Source: Sva-07 sp963741755 | Lineage (GTDB): Bacteria; Actinomycetota; Acidimicrobiia; Acidimicrobiales; Ilumatobacteraceae | Direction: 5' to 3' | DNA length: 64,000 nucleotides | Assembly: GCA_963741755.1 (NCBI GenBank) | Contig: CAVUJG010000019.1 | Span: forward strand, 1-64,000 | Shown here: positions 26,768-35,341 of the stretch, piece after piece | How the letters are laid out: every line of letters starts with the position of its first letter | How positions within the stretch are numbered: the first letter of the stretch is position 1 | Program-made: the position numbers and the translations under genes | Notes under the pieces: model-generated | The model's database searches: none | The model's input: the letters and a program-made list of their open reading frames with translations, nothing else | Told to the model about the DNA's origin: nothing

Positions 26768-27625
26768 TCAGGCGTGCTTGACGAGGCCTTGGTCGATCAC
26801 GACACGCTCGGTCGAGGGGTCCGAGGGGTCGACGGCACTCGTGGTGAACAGCGTCTCGCCGGCATCGCCAGACCACATCGAGATCGTCAGGGTGTCGCCG
26901 GGGAGCACCGGGGCGGCGAAGCGGGCCTCGATGTGGTGGAACTTCGCCGGATCGCCGGCGCACACGGTGTGCAGCAACGCTCGACCGGTGAAGCCGTAGC
27001 TGCACAGCCCGTGCAGGATCGGGCGGTCGAACCCACCGATTGCGGCGAACGCCGGGTCGGTGTGCAGCGGGTTGCGGTCGCCCGAGAGGCGGTAGACGAA
27101 GGCCTGGTCGATCGAGGTCTGGTACGACACGACATGGTCCGGGTCGCGCTCGGGCGCGACGTTCTTGGGCCCGGACGGACCGCGGTCGCCGCCCCAGCCA
27201 CCTTCGCCGCGGATGAACGCCGATGACGTGTTGGTGTAGAGGGGCTCGCCGTCCATCGTGGCTCGTGACTCGGTCACGACCACGGCCGCCTTGCCCTTGT
27301 CGTACATCGCCACGAGCTCGCTCGTGATCGACGCCGTGCCCGCCACCGGGATCGGTCGGTGGAGCGTGACCGCCTGTTGGCCGTGCACCAGCAGCGCCGG
27401 GTTGAAGGTGCCGATGTTGCCCATCGCCGACCCTCTTCCCCATCCGATCACCACGGGGAACGTGGGGAACACCAGCTGGTCGACGCCATTCGTGTTCTCG
27501 GTCGTGAAGGCAAGCTCCTCGTGGCCGGCACCGATGCCCACGGCGTAGAGGAGCGCGTCTTTGGAGGTCCAGCTGACCTCGACCGGGTCGCTGGTCGTGC
27601 CGACGGCGTCGGGATTGAGTGGCAT
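26768..27625 (-). CDS. MaoC-type 2-enoyl-CoA hydratase (hydratase 2)
   Basis: Hydrates (2E)-enoyl-CoA to (3R)-hydroxyacyl-CoA in beta-oxidation of fatty-acid or sterol side chains. 285 residues with double hot-dog organisation: N-terminal half DALLYAVGIGAGHEEL and FPVVIGWG, C-terminal half with the catalytic hydratase-2 motif YRLSGDRNPLHTDPAFA near residue 195 and LHGLCSYGFTGRALL. Located 24 bp after an SDR of the multifunctional-enzyme type, mirroring the dehydrogenase-hydratase pairing of peroxisomal MFE-2 as separate proteins. Confidence 0.9.
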   Translation of the reverse strand: MPLNPDAVGTTSDPVEVSWTSKDALLYAVGIGAGHEELAFTTENTNGVDQLVFPTFPVVIGWGRGSAMGNIGTFNPALLVHGQQAVTLHRPIPVAGTASITSELVAMYDKGKAAVVVTESRATMDGEPLYTNTSSAFIRGEGGWGGDRGPSGPKNVAPERDPDHVVSYQTSIDQAFVYRLSGDRNPLHTDPAFAAIGGFDRPILHGLCSYGFTGRALLHTVCAGDPAKFHHIEARFAAPVLPGDTLTISMWSGDAGETLFTTSAVDPSDPSTERVVIDQGLVKHA

Positions 27626-27649
27626 GTGGTACTCGCTTTCGTTCGGTTG

Positions 27650-28576
27650 TCAGGAGTTCAACATCGTCTGCGGCCAGCCTCCGGGCTCGCCGTTCATGCC
27701 GGAGTTCGGCCGAGCGCTCGCGAGGAGCTCGGCGACTGCCGGCCCGATCTTCGTCGGGTCGTCGATCGGCGTCGTCGAGGGGCCGCGCACCCATCCTTCG
27801 GCGACAGCCAGCGTCTGTCCGGACGCCTCGAACACGCGACCGGTGACGCTGCCGGCCTCTTCGGAGCAGAGCCAGGTGACGATCGGTGCGATCCAGTGAG
27901 GCGCTCGAGCCTCGCGCTCCTCGTCGGTCTCCGGTGCCGGACCGAGACCCTCGGTCATCCGGGTGAGGGCAACGGGTCCAACGGCGTTGACCGTGACGCC
28001 GTAGCGAGCCACTTCGAGCGCCACGATGTTCGTGAATGCGGCGATTCCGGCCTTCGCGGCGCCGTAGTTGGCCTGGCCGGGGTTGCCGTAGATGCCCGAC
28101 ACCGACGTGGTGTTGACGATGCGGCCGCTGACCGGCTCACCCGCCTTTGCCCGCTCACGCCAGTAGGCAACCGCCCAGCGCGACGGGGCGAACGTGCCCT
28201 TGAGGTGCACGTTGATGACCGAGTCCCACTCCTCCTCGGTCATGTTGGCGAGCACCCGGTCGCGCAGGATGCCGGCGTTGTTGACGAGGGCATGGAGATC
28301 GCCGAAGGTCTCGATCGCGGTGTTGATCATCCGCTGGGCACCTTCCCAGTCGGCGACGTTGTCGCCGTTCGCGACCGCCTCGCCGCCCATCTCGATGATC
28401 TCGTTGACGACCTGTTGCGCAGGCGAGAGGTCGCCGCCGCTGCCATCGACGTTGCCGCCGAGGTCGTTGACGACCACCTTGGCACCCTGACGGGCAAGGC
28501 TCAATGCGTGTTCGCGCCCGATCCCTCGCCCGGCACCCGTGACGATCGCAACTCGACCCTCGCACAACCCACTCAT
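27650..28576 (-). CDS. Short-chain dehydrogenase, (3R)-hydroxyacyl-CoA dehydrogenase type
   Basis: NAD(P)-dependent SDR of about 308 residues, related to the dehydrogenase unit of MFE-2/17beta-HSD type 4. Cofactor motif TGAGRGIGREHAL, the MFE-like VVVNDLGGNVDGSGGD, NNAGILRDRVLANMTE, catalytic Ser in NTTSVSGIYGNPGQ and YGAAKAG (Tyr-x-x-x-Lys). Followed by the MaoC hydratase, so the two likely act in sequence on the same acyl-CoA. An AAGGGA lies before the ATG, making this a leadered gene. Confidence 0.9.
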   Translation of the reverse strand: MSGLCEGRVAIVTGAGRGIGREHALSLARQGAKVVVNDLGGNVDGSGGDLSPAQQVVNEIIEMGGEAVANGDNVADWEGAQRMINTAIETFGDLHALVNNAGILRDRVLANMTEEEWDSVINVHLKGTFAPSRWAVAYWRERAKAGEPVSGRIVNTTSVSGIYGNPGQANYGAAKAGIAAFTNIVALEVARYGVTVNAVGPVALTRMTEGLGPAPETDEEREARAPHWIAPIVTWLCSEEAGSVTGRVFEASGQTLAVAEGWVRGPSTTPIDDPTKIGPAVAELLASARPNSGMNGEPGGWPQTMLNS

Positions 28577-28634
28577 CGACTGTCCCTTCCTCGTACCGAT
28601 CCGCTGACTCGTTCGGCATCGTAGAGTCGTCGCC

Positions 28635-29441
28635 GTGTGCGACTGCCAGCGGACGAGGCGTCAGATGCTGACCGGAGCGATCGGTACTGCCGCGGCGCTC
28701 GGCCTCGCCGCCTGCGCTCGAGGAGCCGACCACACCGACGATGCGTTGGCGCGGCTGCCGCCCGTGGCGTCGCTCGCCAGTGTCGAGGTGGCGCCAGGAC
28801 TGAGCATCCATCCGCGCAGCGACTGGGGGGCGGATCTCCCACCGAAGGCGGCGATCGCACCCGAGACCGTCAAATTCCTCCTCGTGCACCACACCGCGTC
28901 GAGCAACGACGTCCCCGATCCGCGGGCGGTCATCCGCCAGACCTACGCGTTTCACACCGGGCCCGACAAGCGTTGGCCCGACATCTGCTACCACTTCATG
29001 ATCGGACCCGACGGGTCGATCTGGGAGACCCGGGCCGGATCCCTCGCGGGACCGGTGGTCGCCGACGCAACCGGCGGCAACCAGGGCTACGCCCAACTCG
29101 TGTGCCTGATCGGCGACTTCAGCACCCAGGCCCCCACGCCCGCTGCACAGGACTCGCTGATGCGGATGCTGATCCACCTGGCCGACCGCTATGACGTGGA
29201 CACCGATCCATCCGCGACGACGACGTTCGTGTCGCGTGGGTCCAACAAGTTCCGCTCGGGGACCACGGTGACCACCTCGACGATCTCCGGACATCGTGAC
29301 GTCACCTACACGGCGTGCCCGGGAGACAACGGCTACGCGTTGCTGTCCGGCTGGCGCAGCCGGGTCCATGCCACACGCCTGCAGCGCGCCGATGCCGGGC
29401 CGACGAAACGAGCCGTGCGTCTCGGCGTCCATCTCGCCTGA
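28635..29441 (+). CDS. Peptidoglycan-recognition N-acetylmuramoyl-L-alanine amidase, exported lipoprotein
   Basis: 268 residues. The N-terminus RTRRQMLTGAIGTAAALGLA ends in lipobox AAC and carries a twin-arginine, so export may be via Tat. The PGRP/amidase_2 domain begins at IHPRSDWGAD. Zinc ligands are visible in LLVHHTAS near residue 78 and in GHRDVTYTACPG near residue 222, with the intermediate YHFMIGPDGSIWETRAG segment. It would cleave the peptide from muramic acid in the cell wall. GTG 28635 lies 7 nt after TAGAGT (probable leaderless start). Confidence 0.88.
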   Translation: MCDCQRTRRQMLTGAIGTAAALGLAACARGADHTDDALARLPPVASLASVEVAPGLSIHPRSDWGADLPPKAAIAPETVKFLLVHHTASSNDVPDPRAVIRQTYAFHTGPDKRWPDICYHFMIGPDGSIWETRAGSLAGPVVADATGGNQGYAQLVCLIGDFSTQAPTPAAQDSLMRMLIHLADRYDVDTDPSATTTFVSRGSNKFRSGTTVTTSTISGHRDVTYTACPGDNGYALLSGWRSRVHATRLQRADAGPTKRAVRLGVHLA

Positions 29442-29494
29442 ACGACCTGACCTGAACGACGACACCCTCGACCGGCGCCCGTAGCCTCTCGGGC

Positions 29495-30730
29495 GTGAAC
29501 GCACCGACGACGACGCCACGCGAGCACCTGACCACGGACGTCGTCATCGTCGGTCTCGGGCCAGCAGGCAGCGCTGCGGCAATCGAATTGCGCCGCGCCG
29601 GCCGCTCGGTCGTGGCCATCGACAAGGCCGAATTTCCACGCGACAAGTGCTGTGGCGACGGGCTCACCACGCTCGGGCTTCGAGAGCTCGAGCACCTCGG
29701 GCTCGATCGAGCAACGATTCCCGACTGGTTCGAAGTCGGCGGCGCCGCGATCCGCTCGCCGAGCGGTCGGGAGGTGTTCGTGCCGCTGCCCGCCACCGGC
29801 ACCTACGCCGCTGTGGCACCTCGGCTCCAACTCGACGACGCGCTGGTTCGCATGGCCCGCGAGCTCGGCGCCGACATCCGCGACGGTCATGGCTTCGAAC
29901 GCCTCGATGAGCGCGTCGACCATGTCACCGTGTTCGCCGATGGGCTGGAGATCGACGCTCGCTACGTCGTGGCCGCCGACGGCATGTGGAGCCCCGTGCG
30001 CAAGTCGATCGGGGCGAACGAGCCCGGCTATCTGGGCGAGTGGCACGGTTTCCGGCAGTACGCCCACAACGTGACGGGGCCGGCGTCGCAGCAGCTCTAT
30101 GTGTGGTTCGAGCCCGACCTGGTGCCGGGATATGCGTGGTCGTTCCCGCTGCCGAACGGCCGAGTGAACATCGGGTTCGGCGTGTTGCGCGATGGCGCAC
30201 GACGAATCCAGGACATGAAGCAGCTGTGGGTCGAACTCTTGAGTCGTCCTCACATCGTCGATGCGCTCGGCGACGGTTTCGAACTGGAGGGTCGCCACAC
30301 CGCCTGGCCGATTCCCGCCCGTGTCGACGATGCGCTGCTGACCGCGGGCAGGGTGCTGTTCACCGGCGACGCTGCGATGGCCACCGACGTGATGACCGGC
30401 GAAGGCATCGGCCAGGCTCTCCTCACGGGGCGCCTCGCCGCCGAAGCGATCATCGCCGCCGGAGCACTACAACCCGACGACGCCGCTGCGATCTACCGAT
30501 CCGCCGTCGCCCATCACCTGTTTGCCGACCATCGGATGTCGCGCGCGCTCGGGTCGATCCTGACCACCTCGTGGGGGGCACGCGGCGCGATCCGTGTGGT
30601 GGCGTCGAGCGGCACGTGGGGCAAACGCAACTTCGCCCGCTGGATGTTCGAAGACGAGCCCCGGGCGATCGTCCTCACCCCGAGTCGCTGGCACCGCCGG
30701 TTCCTCGACCAGCCCGGCGCCTGGGCGTGA
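29495..30730 (+). CDS. Geranylgeranyl reductase-family FAD-dependent oxidoreductase
   Basis: 411-residue flavoprotein. FAD-binding GLGPAGSAAAIELRRAGRSV at residues 17-37, the family motif FPRDKCCGDGLTTLGL, an RLQLDDALVRMA segment, and the second FAD motif GRVLFTGDAAMATDVMTGEGIG near residue 285. Family members reduce isoprenoid chains of quinones, lipids or chlorophyll, or act as monooxygenase-like enzymes; in actinobacteria menaquinone or polyprenyl reduction is a common guess. GTG 29495 lies 7 nt after TAGCCT. Its 3' end overlaps the convergent GNAT gene by 56 bp. Confidence 0.87.
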   Translation: MNAPTTTPREHLTTDVVIVGLGPAGSAAAIELRRAGRSVVAIDKAEFPRDKCCGDGLTTLGLRELEHLGLDRATIPDWFEVGGAAIRSPSGREVFVPLPATGTYAAVAPRLQLDDALVRMARELGADIRDGHGFERLDERVDHVTVFADGLEIDARYVVAADGMWSPVRKSIGANEPGYLGEWHGFRQYAHNVTGPASQQLYVWFEPDLVPGYAWSFPLPNGRVNIGFGVLRDGARRIQDMKQLWVELLSRPHIVDALGDGFELEGRHTAWPIPARVDDALLTAGRVLFTGDAAMATDVMTGEGIGQALLTGRLAAEAIIAAGALQPDDAAAIYRSAVAHHLFADHRMSRALGSILTTSWGARGAIRVVASSGTWGKRNFARWMFEDEPRAIVLTPSRWHRRFLDQPGAWA

Positions 30731-31721
30731 CGGGCCTCGTATAGACGGCTTCGTACATGGTCAACTCGAAGCCGAGTGACGTGTACAGGTGGAACGCACC
30801 GCCGGGGTTGTTGGTGTCGACACCGAGCGCCGCTTCGGTGAAGCCGCGGTCCTTCAGCTCCTGCAGGCTCCAGGCGAGGAGGGTCCCGGCGATGCCTCGG
30901 TTGCGCCAGTCGCGATGCGTCGAGATGTATTCGGTGTAGCCGCGGCGGATTCCACGGACGTCGTTCTCATCGGTGTTCACATAGGTCTTGACCTGACCCA
31001 CCACCTCGTCGCCCGCCCACGCCACCTTCCACAGCGACGTGTCCCGGTACGGGTGTTCGTTGAACTCGACCCAGTCGGCCTCGACCGTCTCGCGGAAGTC
31101 CCATTCGCCTCGGAATGCTTCCCAGTGCGCGTCGAAGATCGTGCGGAGTTGGTCCGGCTGCACGGGCCGCAACTCGACGCCGTCGGGCAGCGTCCGGTCG
31201 GCGATGTCGTCGAGGTGCGGTCGCACGAGCGACGCACTCCATTCCGTTGCGACGTAGCCACGCTCCTCCAGCCAGGCGGCGATGCCGGTCGGCTCCGATC
31301 CCGGCCCCGGGTGGTGTGCAAATGCGCGGTACTGCGCCCGTTCTGCGTCGCTCGCCCACGGCGCCATGTGGGCTTCGCTCGCACCGACGATCGCCGTCCA
31401 CAGTCCGTGCGTCAGACACTCCGGAAGGATCGGCGTGAACACGATGCAGTCGCGCACGCCACTGTCGAGGTCCTCGAAGGACGTGCGGGTGTAGGCCACC
31501 GCGCTCCCATCGACCTCGACGAGCGCGATGTCACGGTCGGGATCGCAGTCGTGGAGGTTGGCGTAGGTGAGGTCGAGTTGGGCGACCGTCGGCAGTTCGA
31601 GGTCACCGTTGGCGATGCGGTGCGCGGCGAGAACGTCGACGATCGCGGCGTGGTCGCTCGACCCTCGGTAGGGACGGGCCACATATGGCGCGGGAAGCTG
31701 CAGGCGTTCGGCGAGATGCAC
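30675..31721 (-). CDS. Tandem GNAT-domain N-acetyltransferase (mycothiol synthase-like layout)
   Basis: 348 residues. The first half (to about residue 160) is a degenerate GNAT repeat; the second has the acetyl-CoA site EYISTHRDWRNRGIAGTLL near residue 275, and AALGVDTNNPGGAFHLYTSLGF. Two fused GNAT domains occur in mycothiol synthase and relatives, but substrate residues cannot be assigned here, so the substrate is unknown. GTG 31721 follows TAGCGT by 6 nt. The last 56 bp overlap the convergent flavoprotein gene. Confidence 0.82.
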   Translation of the reverse strand: MHLAERLQLPAPYVARPYRGSSDHAAIVDVLAAHRIANGDLELPTVAQLDLTYANLHDCDPDRDIALVEVDGSAVAYTRTSFEDLDSGVRDCIVFTPILPECLTHGLWTAIVGASEAHMAPWASDAERAQYRAFAHHPGPGSEPTGIAAWLEERGYVATEWSASLVRPHLDDIADRTLPDGVELRPVQPDQLRTIFDAHWEAFRGEWDFRETVEADWVEFNEHPYRDTSLWKVAWAGDEVVGQVKTYVNTDENDVRGIRRGYTEYISTHRDWRNRGIAGTLLAWSLQELKDRGFTEAALGVDTNNPGGAFHLYTSLGFELTMYEAVYTRPVTPRRRAGRGTGGASDSG

Positions 31722-31771
31722 GTTGCGACGCTACGCGCCTGCGCACTGCTGGTCGCACGAGGTTTCGAGGG

Positions 31772-32119
31772 TCAGGCTCGCGGGTCGCCGGGCGGTGGCG
31801 CCCAGAAGTCGATGTCGTCGACACGACCCGTGATGCCGTCGACGTCGATGTCCTCCGGGTCGCCCGGCGCCTCGGACACGATCACGATGTCGTCCTCTTT
31901 CGGCGGGCCCTCGTAGATGTCGCGCAGGCCGATCATCGCTCCGGCTGCGGCGGCCCCGAGGACCCCACCCTTGCGCCGGCCGGCCTCGATCATCGACAGC
32001 CGCCGGGCAGCGACAGCTTCCTCCGCTTCGATGTGCGCGACGTCGATGCTCGCGGCCAGTTCCGCGTCGATTCGTGCTGCCACGTCGGTGTCGCGCTCGG
32101 CGTCGGGTGCATCGGCCAC
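31772..32119 (-). CDS. Hypothetical protein, 115 residues
   Basis: I do not recognise this gene. The protein is acidic, with an alpha-helical, Ala/Glu-rich N-terminal half (AARIDAELAASIDVAHIEAE), a short Gly/Ala-rich hydrophobic stretch (KGGVLGAAAAGAMIGLRDI) and an acidic C-terminus with Pro and Gly. GTG 32117-32119 is preceded at 6 nt by TATTCT, so a leaderless start is likely. It diverges from the MoxR gene. Codon use looks like that of its neighbours. Confidence 0.6.
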   Translation of the reverse strand: MADAPDAERDTDVAARIDAELAASIDVAHIEAEEAVAARRLSMIEAGRRKGGVLGAAAAGAMIGLRDIYEGPPKEDDIVIVSEAPGDPEDIDVDGITGRVDDIDFWAPPPGDPRA

Positions 32120-32199
32120 CGCACCAGAATACGAGAAGTCGGTGAGAGACGGCCCGCCGCACCCGGCGATCACCTGCACACCGCTACCGTCATCGGGCA

Positions 32200-33279
32200 A
32201 TGACCGACAGCGATCAGCCCCACGCGCCGGTGGTCGACTCGACCAGCGCCCCCGTCGTGCCGTCACCAGACGACGACCGCCAGACCGCCGAGACGTTCGA
32301 GAAGATCTTCTTCGAACTCCGCAAGGTGATGGTCGGCCAGACCCGATTGCTCGAGCGACTGTTGGTCGGCGTGCTGTGTCGAGGCCACTGCCTGCTCGAG
32401 TCGGTGCCCGGCTTGGCGAAGACACTCGCCGCCGAGACGCTCGCCGACGTCGTCGGCGGCACGTTCGCCCGCATCCAGTTCACGCCGGATCTGCTGCCCT
32501 CGGACATCACCGGTACCCGCATCTACCGTGGCAGCAGCGAGACGTTCGACGTCGAATTCGGGCCGGTGTTCGTCAACTTCCTGCTCACCGACGAGATCAA
32601 CCGGGCACCGGCCAAGGTGCAGTCGGCCCTGCTCGAGGTGATGGCCGAACAGCAGGTCACCATCGGCGGCATCACCCACGCGGTGCCGAACCCGTTCTTC
32701 GTCGTCGCCACACAGAACCCGATCGAGTCCGAGGGCGTCTACCAACTGCCCGACGCCCAGCGCGACCGGTTCATGATGAAGATCGTCCTCGACTATCCGA
32801 CCGCGGACGAGGAGCTGACGATCATCGACCGGATGAGCATCAGCGCTCCGATCCCCCAGCAGGTGATCTCGCTCGACGAGCTGATCGCTCTCCAGCAACG
32901 CGCCGACACCGTGTTCGTCGACCGATCGGTGTCGCAGTACGCGGTCGATCTGGTGCAGTGCACGCGTTCGCCCGAGCGGTTCGGTCTCGGTGATCTGTCG
33001 ACGGTGATCGGCCTCGGAGCCAGCCCGCGAGCCTCGCTGAACCTGGTGCGAGGCGCCAGGGCGCTGGCGTTGATGCGCGGCCGTTCGTACACCACACCAC
33101 AGGACGTCTTCGACCTCGCGCCGGAAGTACTTCGCCACCGCTTGCTGCTGACCTACGACGCGCTCGCCCGCGACATCACCGCCGACCACGTGGTGCAGCG
33201 GATCCTGGCGACCGTTCCGGCCACCTGGGTGTCACCGAAGCCGAACGACGCGTTCGGAATGAACGCACCGAGAAGCTGA
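32200..33279 (+). CDS. MoxR-family AAA+ ATPase
   Basis: 359 residues. Walker A region LLESVPGLAKT near residue 68 (Ser where Gly is usual: EGVPGLAKT), sensor and lid segments RIQFTPDLLPSDITGT, the Walker B LTDEINRAPAKVQSALLEVM, and ATQNPIESEGVYQLPDAQRDRF. MoxR proteins act as chaperone-like ATPases with VWA and DUF58 partners, both of which follow immediately (spacing 2 bp to DUF58). The module is linked to stress, envelope or cofactor-insertion functions; the client is unknown. Confidence 0.95.
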   Translation: MTDSDQPHAPVVDSTSAPVVPSPDDDRQTAETFEKIFFELRKVMVGQTRLLERLLVGVLCRGHCLLESVPGLAKTLAAETLADVVGGTFARIQFTPDLLPSDITGTRIYRGSSETFDVEFGPVFVNFLLTDEINRAPAKVQSALLEVMAEQQVTIGGITHAVPNPFFVVATQNPIESEGVYQLPDAQRDRFMMKIVLDYPTADEELTIIDRMSISAPIPQQVISLDELIALQQRADTVFVDRSVSQYAVDLVQCTRSPERFGLGDLSTVIGLGASPRASLNLVRGARALALMRGRSYTTPQDVFDLAPEVLRHRLLLTYDALARDITADHVVQRILATVPATWVSPKPNDAFGMNAPRS

Positions 33280-33281
33280 TC

Positions 33282-34283
33282 GTGGTACGTCTGGGTCCGG
33301 CGAGCGTCTCGCCTTCGGCCGCCGCTGCGGCGAGCGGGTTCGGAGCGACGTCGACGCACGCTCCCGGGTGGGCCGCCGGCCCGCCGACCGAGACCGTGGC
33401 CGAGCTGCTCCGCACGCTCGAGCTGACGATCACGGGGCGCCTCGACGGCGTGCTGCACGGTCACTACCAGGGCCTCACCCCTGGGCACGGGTCCGAACCG
33501 GGCGAGTCGAGGTTGTACCAGCCTGGTGACGACGTGCGCCGTATCGACTGGAACATCACCGCTCGAACCCGCGAGACGCATGTGCGCGAGCAGATCGCCG
33601 ACCGCGACCTCACCGCCTGGTTGGTGGTCGATGTGTCGGCGACCATGCAGTTCGGAACGGTCGCCAACGACAAGGCTCAGGTCGCCACCGCCGCGGCTGC
33701 GTCGATCGGCTTCCTCACCGCACGGAACCAGAATCGCCTCGGCGCCGTGTTGGTTGCCGGTCCGTCGATCCACGTCGTGCCGCCCCGCTCGGGGTCGAAT
33801 CAGGTGCGAGCGATCCTGTCGTTGCTCAGCGCCCCGCCGGTGTCCGAAGGCCTCGGCAACGCCGATCTCTCCGGAGCGATCGACCGGGTCGGTGCGATCG
33901 CCAACCGGCGTGGGTTCGTCGCCGTCATCAGCGATTTCCGCGGCGAGACCTGGCAACCCTCGCTCGCCCGGCTCAGCCTGCGCCACGATCTGCTCGCGAT
34001 CACCGTCCACGACCCGCGCGAGCACGACGTCCCGCCGATCGGCTTGGTCGAACTGGTCGATCCGGCAACGGGCGCAACCCGCGAAGTCCGGGTGACGGCG
34101 AAGGTGCAGGAGCGATTCGCCGCGGCGGCCAAGGAAGAGCACGACCGACGCAACGATGCGCTCGGCCGGTCACGCGCCGACGTGATCGAGTTGTCGACCG
34201 ACGGCGATTGGCTGGGCGCGATCGTCCAGCACACTCAACGCCGACGGGTGCAAGCGGTACGCGGGGACGGGATCGGCCGATGA
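33282..34283 (+). CDS. DUF58 domain-containing protein
   Basis: 333 residues. The DUF58 signature is YQPGDDVRRIDWNITARTRE followed by EQIADRDLTAWLVVDVSATM, where a VWA-like fold begins (DVSATM, DxSxT/M). It is the middle gene of the MoxR-DUF58-VWA module, with GTG start 2 bp after moxR and an ATGA overlap with the VWA gene. No membrane segment is evident, so it is probably cytoplasmic, bridging the ATPase and the membrane VWA protein. Confidence 0.9.
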   Translation: MVRLGPASVSPSAAAAASGFGATSTHAPGWAAGPPTETVAELLRTLELTITGRLDGVLHGHYQGLTPGHGSEPGESRLYQPGDDVRRIDWNITARTRETHVREQIADRDLTAWLVVDVSATMQFGTVANDKAQVATAAAASIGFLTARNQNRLGAVLVAGPSIHVVPPRSGSNQVRAILSLLSAPPVSEGLGNADLSGAIDRVGAIANRRGFVAVISDFRGETWQPSLARLSLRHDLLAITVHDPREHDVPPIGLVELVDPATGATREVRVTAKVQERFAAAAKEEHDRRNDALGRSRADVIELSTDGDWLGAIVQHTQRRRVQAVRGDGIGR

Positions 34284-35260
34284 GCACCGATTTCCTCGCA
34301 CCCGGCCGCCTGTGGCTGTTGCTGCTGGTCGTCGGCCTCGCGGTGTTGTACGTGGTGGTGCTGCGTTGGCGTCGCGCGGCCACCGTTCGGTTCACGCAGG
34401 TCGACCTGCTCGACAAGGTCGCGCCGAAGCGCCCTCGCTGGCGTCGTCATGTCGTCGCCGGCCTCCAGCTGCTCGGACTCGCGTTCGCCGTCGTGGCGGT
34501 CGCTCGACCTGTCGAACGAACCACCGAGAACACCACCACCGAAGGGCGGATCCTGGTGCTGTTCGACGTGTCGTTGTCGATGATGGCCGACGACGTCGAC
34601 CCGCGACGTTTCGAAGCGGCACAGGATGCCGCCAGGACCTTCGTCGACCTGGTCGACCCCGGAGTCGAGATCGGTCTGATCGGATTCTCGGGTTCGGTCA
34701 GCGTCGATGTCGACCCGACCCTCGACCGGGCGACCATGCAGCGCGGCATCGACAACCTCGAACTCGCCGAGTCGACCGCAATCGGTGACGCACTGTCGGC
34801 CGGCACGAAACTGCTGGTCAACTCCGCCGATCCGAACGACGATTCCGAGCTGCCGCCCGGGGTGATGGTGCTGCTGAGCGACGGTGAGACCACGGTCGGT
34901 CGTCTGACCTCCGATGGTGCGGCCGAGGCTGCCGACGCCGGCATCCCGGTGTACACCATCGCGTTCGGAACCGAAGGCGGAACGATCGTCGACCCGGAGA
35001 GCGGCGAGGTGGTTCCGGTCCCGGTGCGTCCCGCCGACCTCGAACTGGTGGCCGAGACGACCGGCGGCCAAGCGTTCGAAGCACGCACCGGCGACGAACT
35101 GGCAAGCGCCTACGACCAGATCGCCGAGTCGCTCGGCGAGACGATCGGCGACCCGATCGAGATCATCACCGAACTCACCTGGCGGTGGGCGCTGGCCGCG
35201 TTCCTGTGCCTCGGACTCGCCTGGGCGCTCAGCCTGTGGTGGCTCCGCGGCATGGTCTGA
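34280..35260 (+). CDS. VWA-domain membrane protein (BatA-like)
   Basis: 326 residues. N-terminal segments LWLLLLVVGLAVLYVVVL and VAGLQLLGLAFAVVAVA span the membrane; a von Willebrand A domain follows, with the MIDAS motif LFDVSLSMMADDV near residue 97 and LLSDGETTVGRL; a final membrane helix (WRWALAAFLCLGLAWALSL) closes the protein. This TM2-VWA-TM1 layout is that of BatA of the Bat/MoxR systems. ATG 34280 overlaps the DUF58 stop by 4 bp. Confidence 0.9.
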   Translation: MSTDFLAPGRLWLLLLVVGLAVLYVVVLRWRRAATVRFTQVDLLDKVAPKRPRWRRHVVAGLQLLGLAFAVVAVARPVERTTENTTTEGRILVLFDVSLSMMADDVDPRRFEAAQDAARTFVDLVDPGVEIGLIGFSGSVSVDVDPTLDRATMQRGIDNLELAESTAIGDALSAGTKLLVNSADPNDDSELPPGVMVLLSDGETTVGRLTSDGAAEAADAGIPVYTIAFGTEGGTIVDPESGEVVPVPVRPADLELVAETTGGQAFEARTGDELASAYDQIAESLGETIGDPIEIITELTWRWALAAFLCLGLAWALSLWWLRGMV

Positions 35261-35272
35261 ACTCGCGTTCGT

Positions 35273-35339
35273 GGTTCCCGGAGCCCAGGGCTCGGGGAAC
35301 AAGCTCGGTTCCCGGAGCCCAGGGCTCGGGGAACAAGCT
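35273..35339. repeat. Two identical tandem 33-bp palindromic repeats (GGTTCCCGGAGCCC family)
   Basis: Copies at 35273-35305 and 35307-35339 are identical. Each contains GTTCCC-G-GAGCCC-A-GGGCTC-G-GGGAAC, able to form a strong hairpin. They fill the gap between the convergent VWA and LLM genes, where they could act as a bidirectional terminator. Related palindromes lie at 45821-45889, so this is a second repeat family distinct from the TGATTACA REP. Confidence 0.85.
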
Positions 35340-35341
35340 GA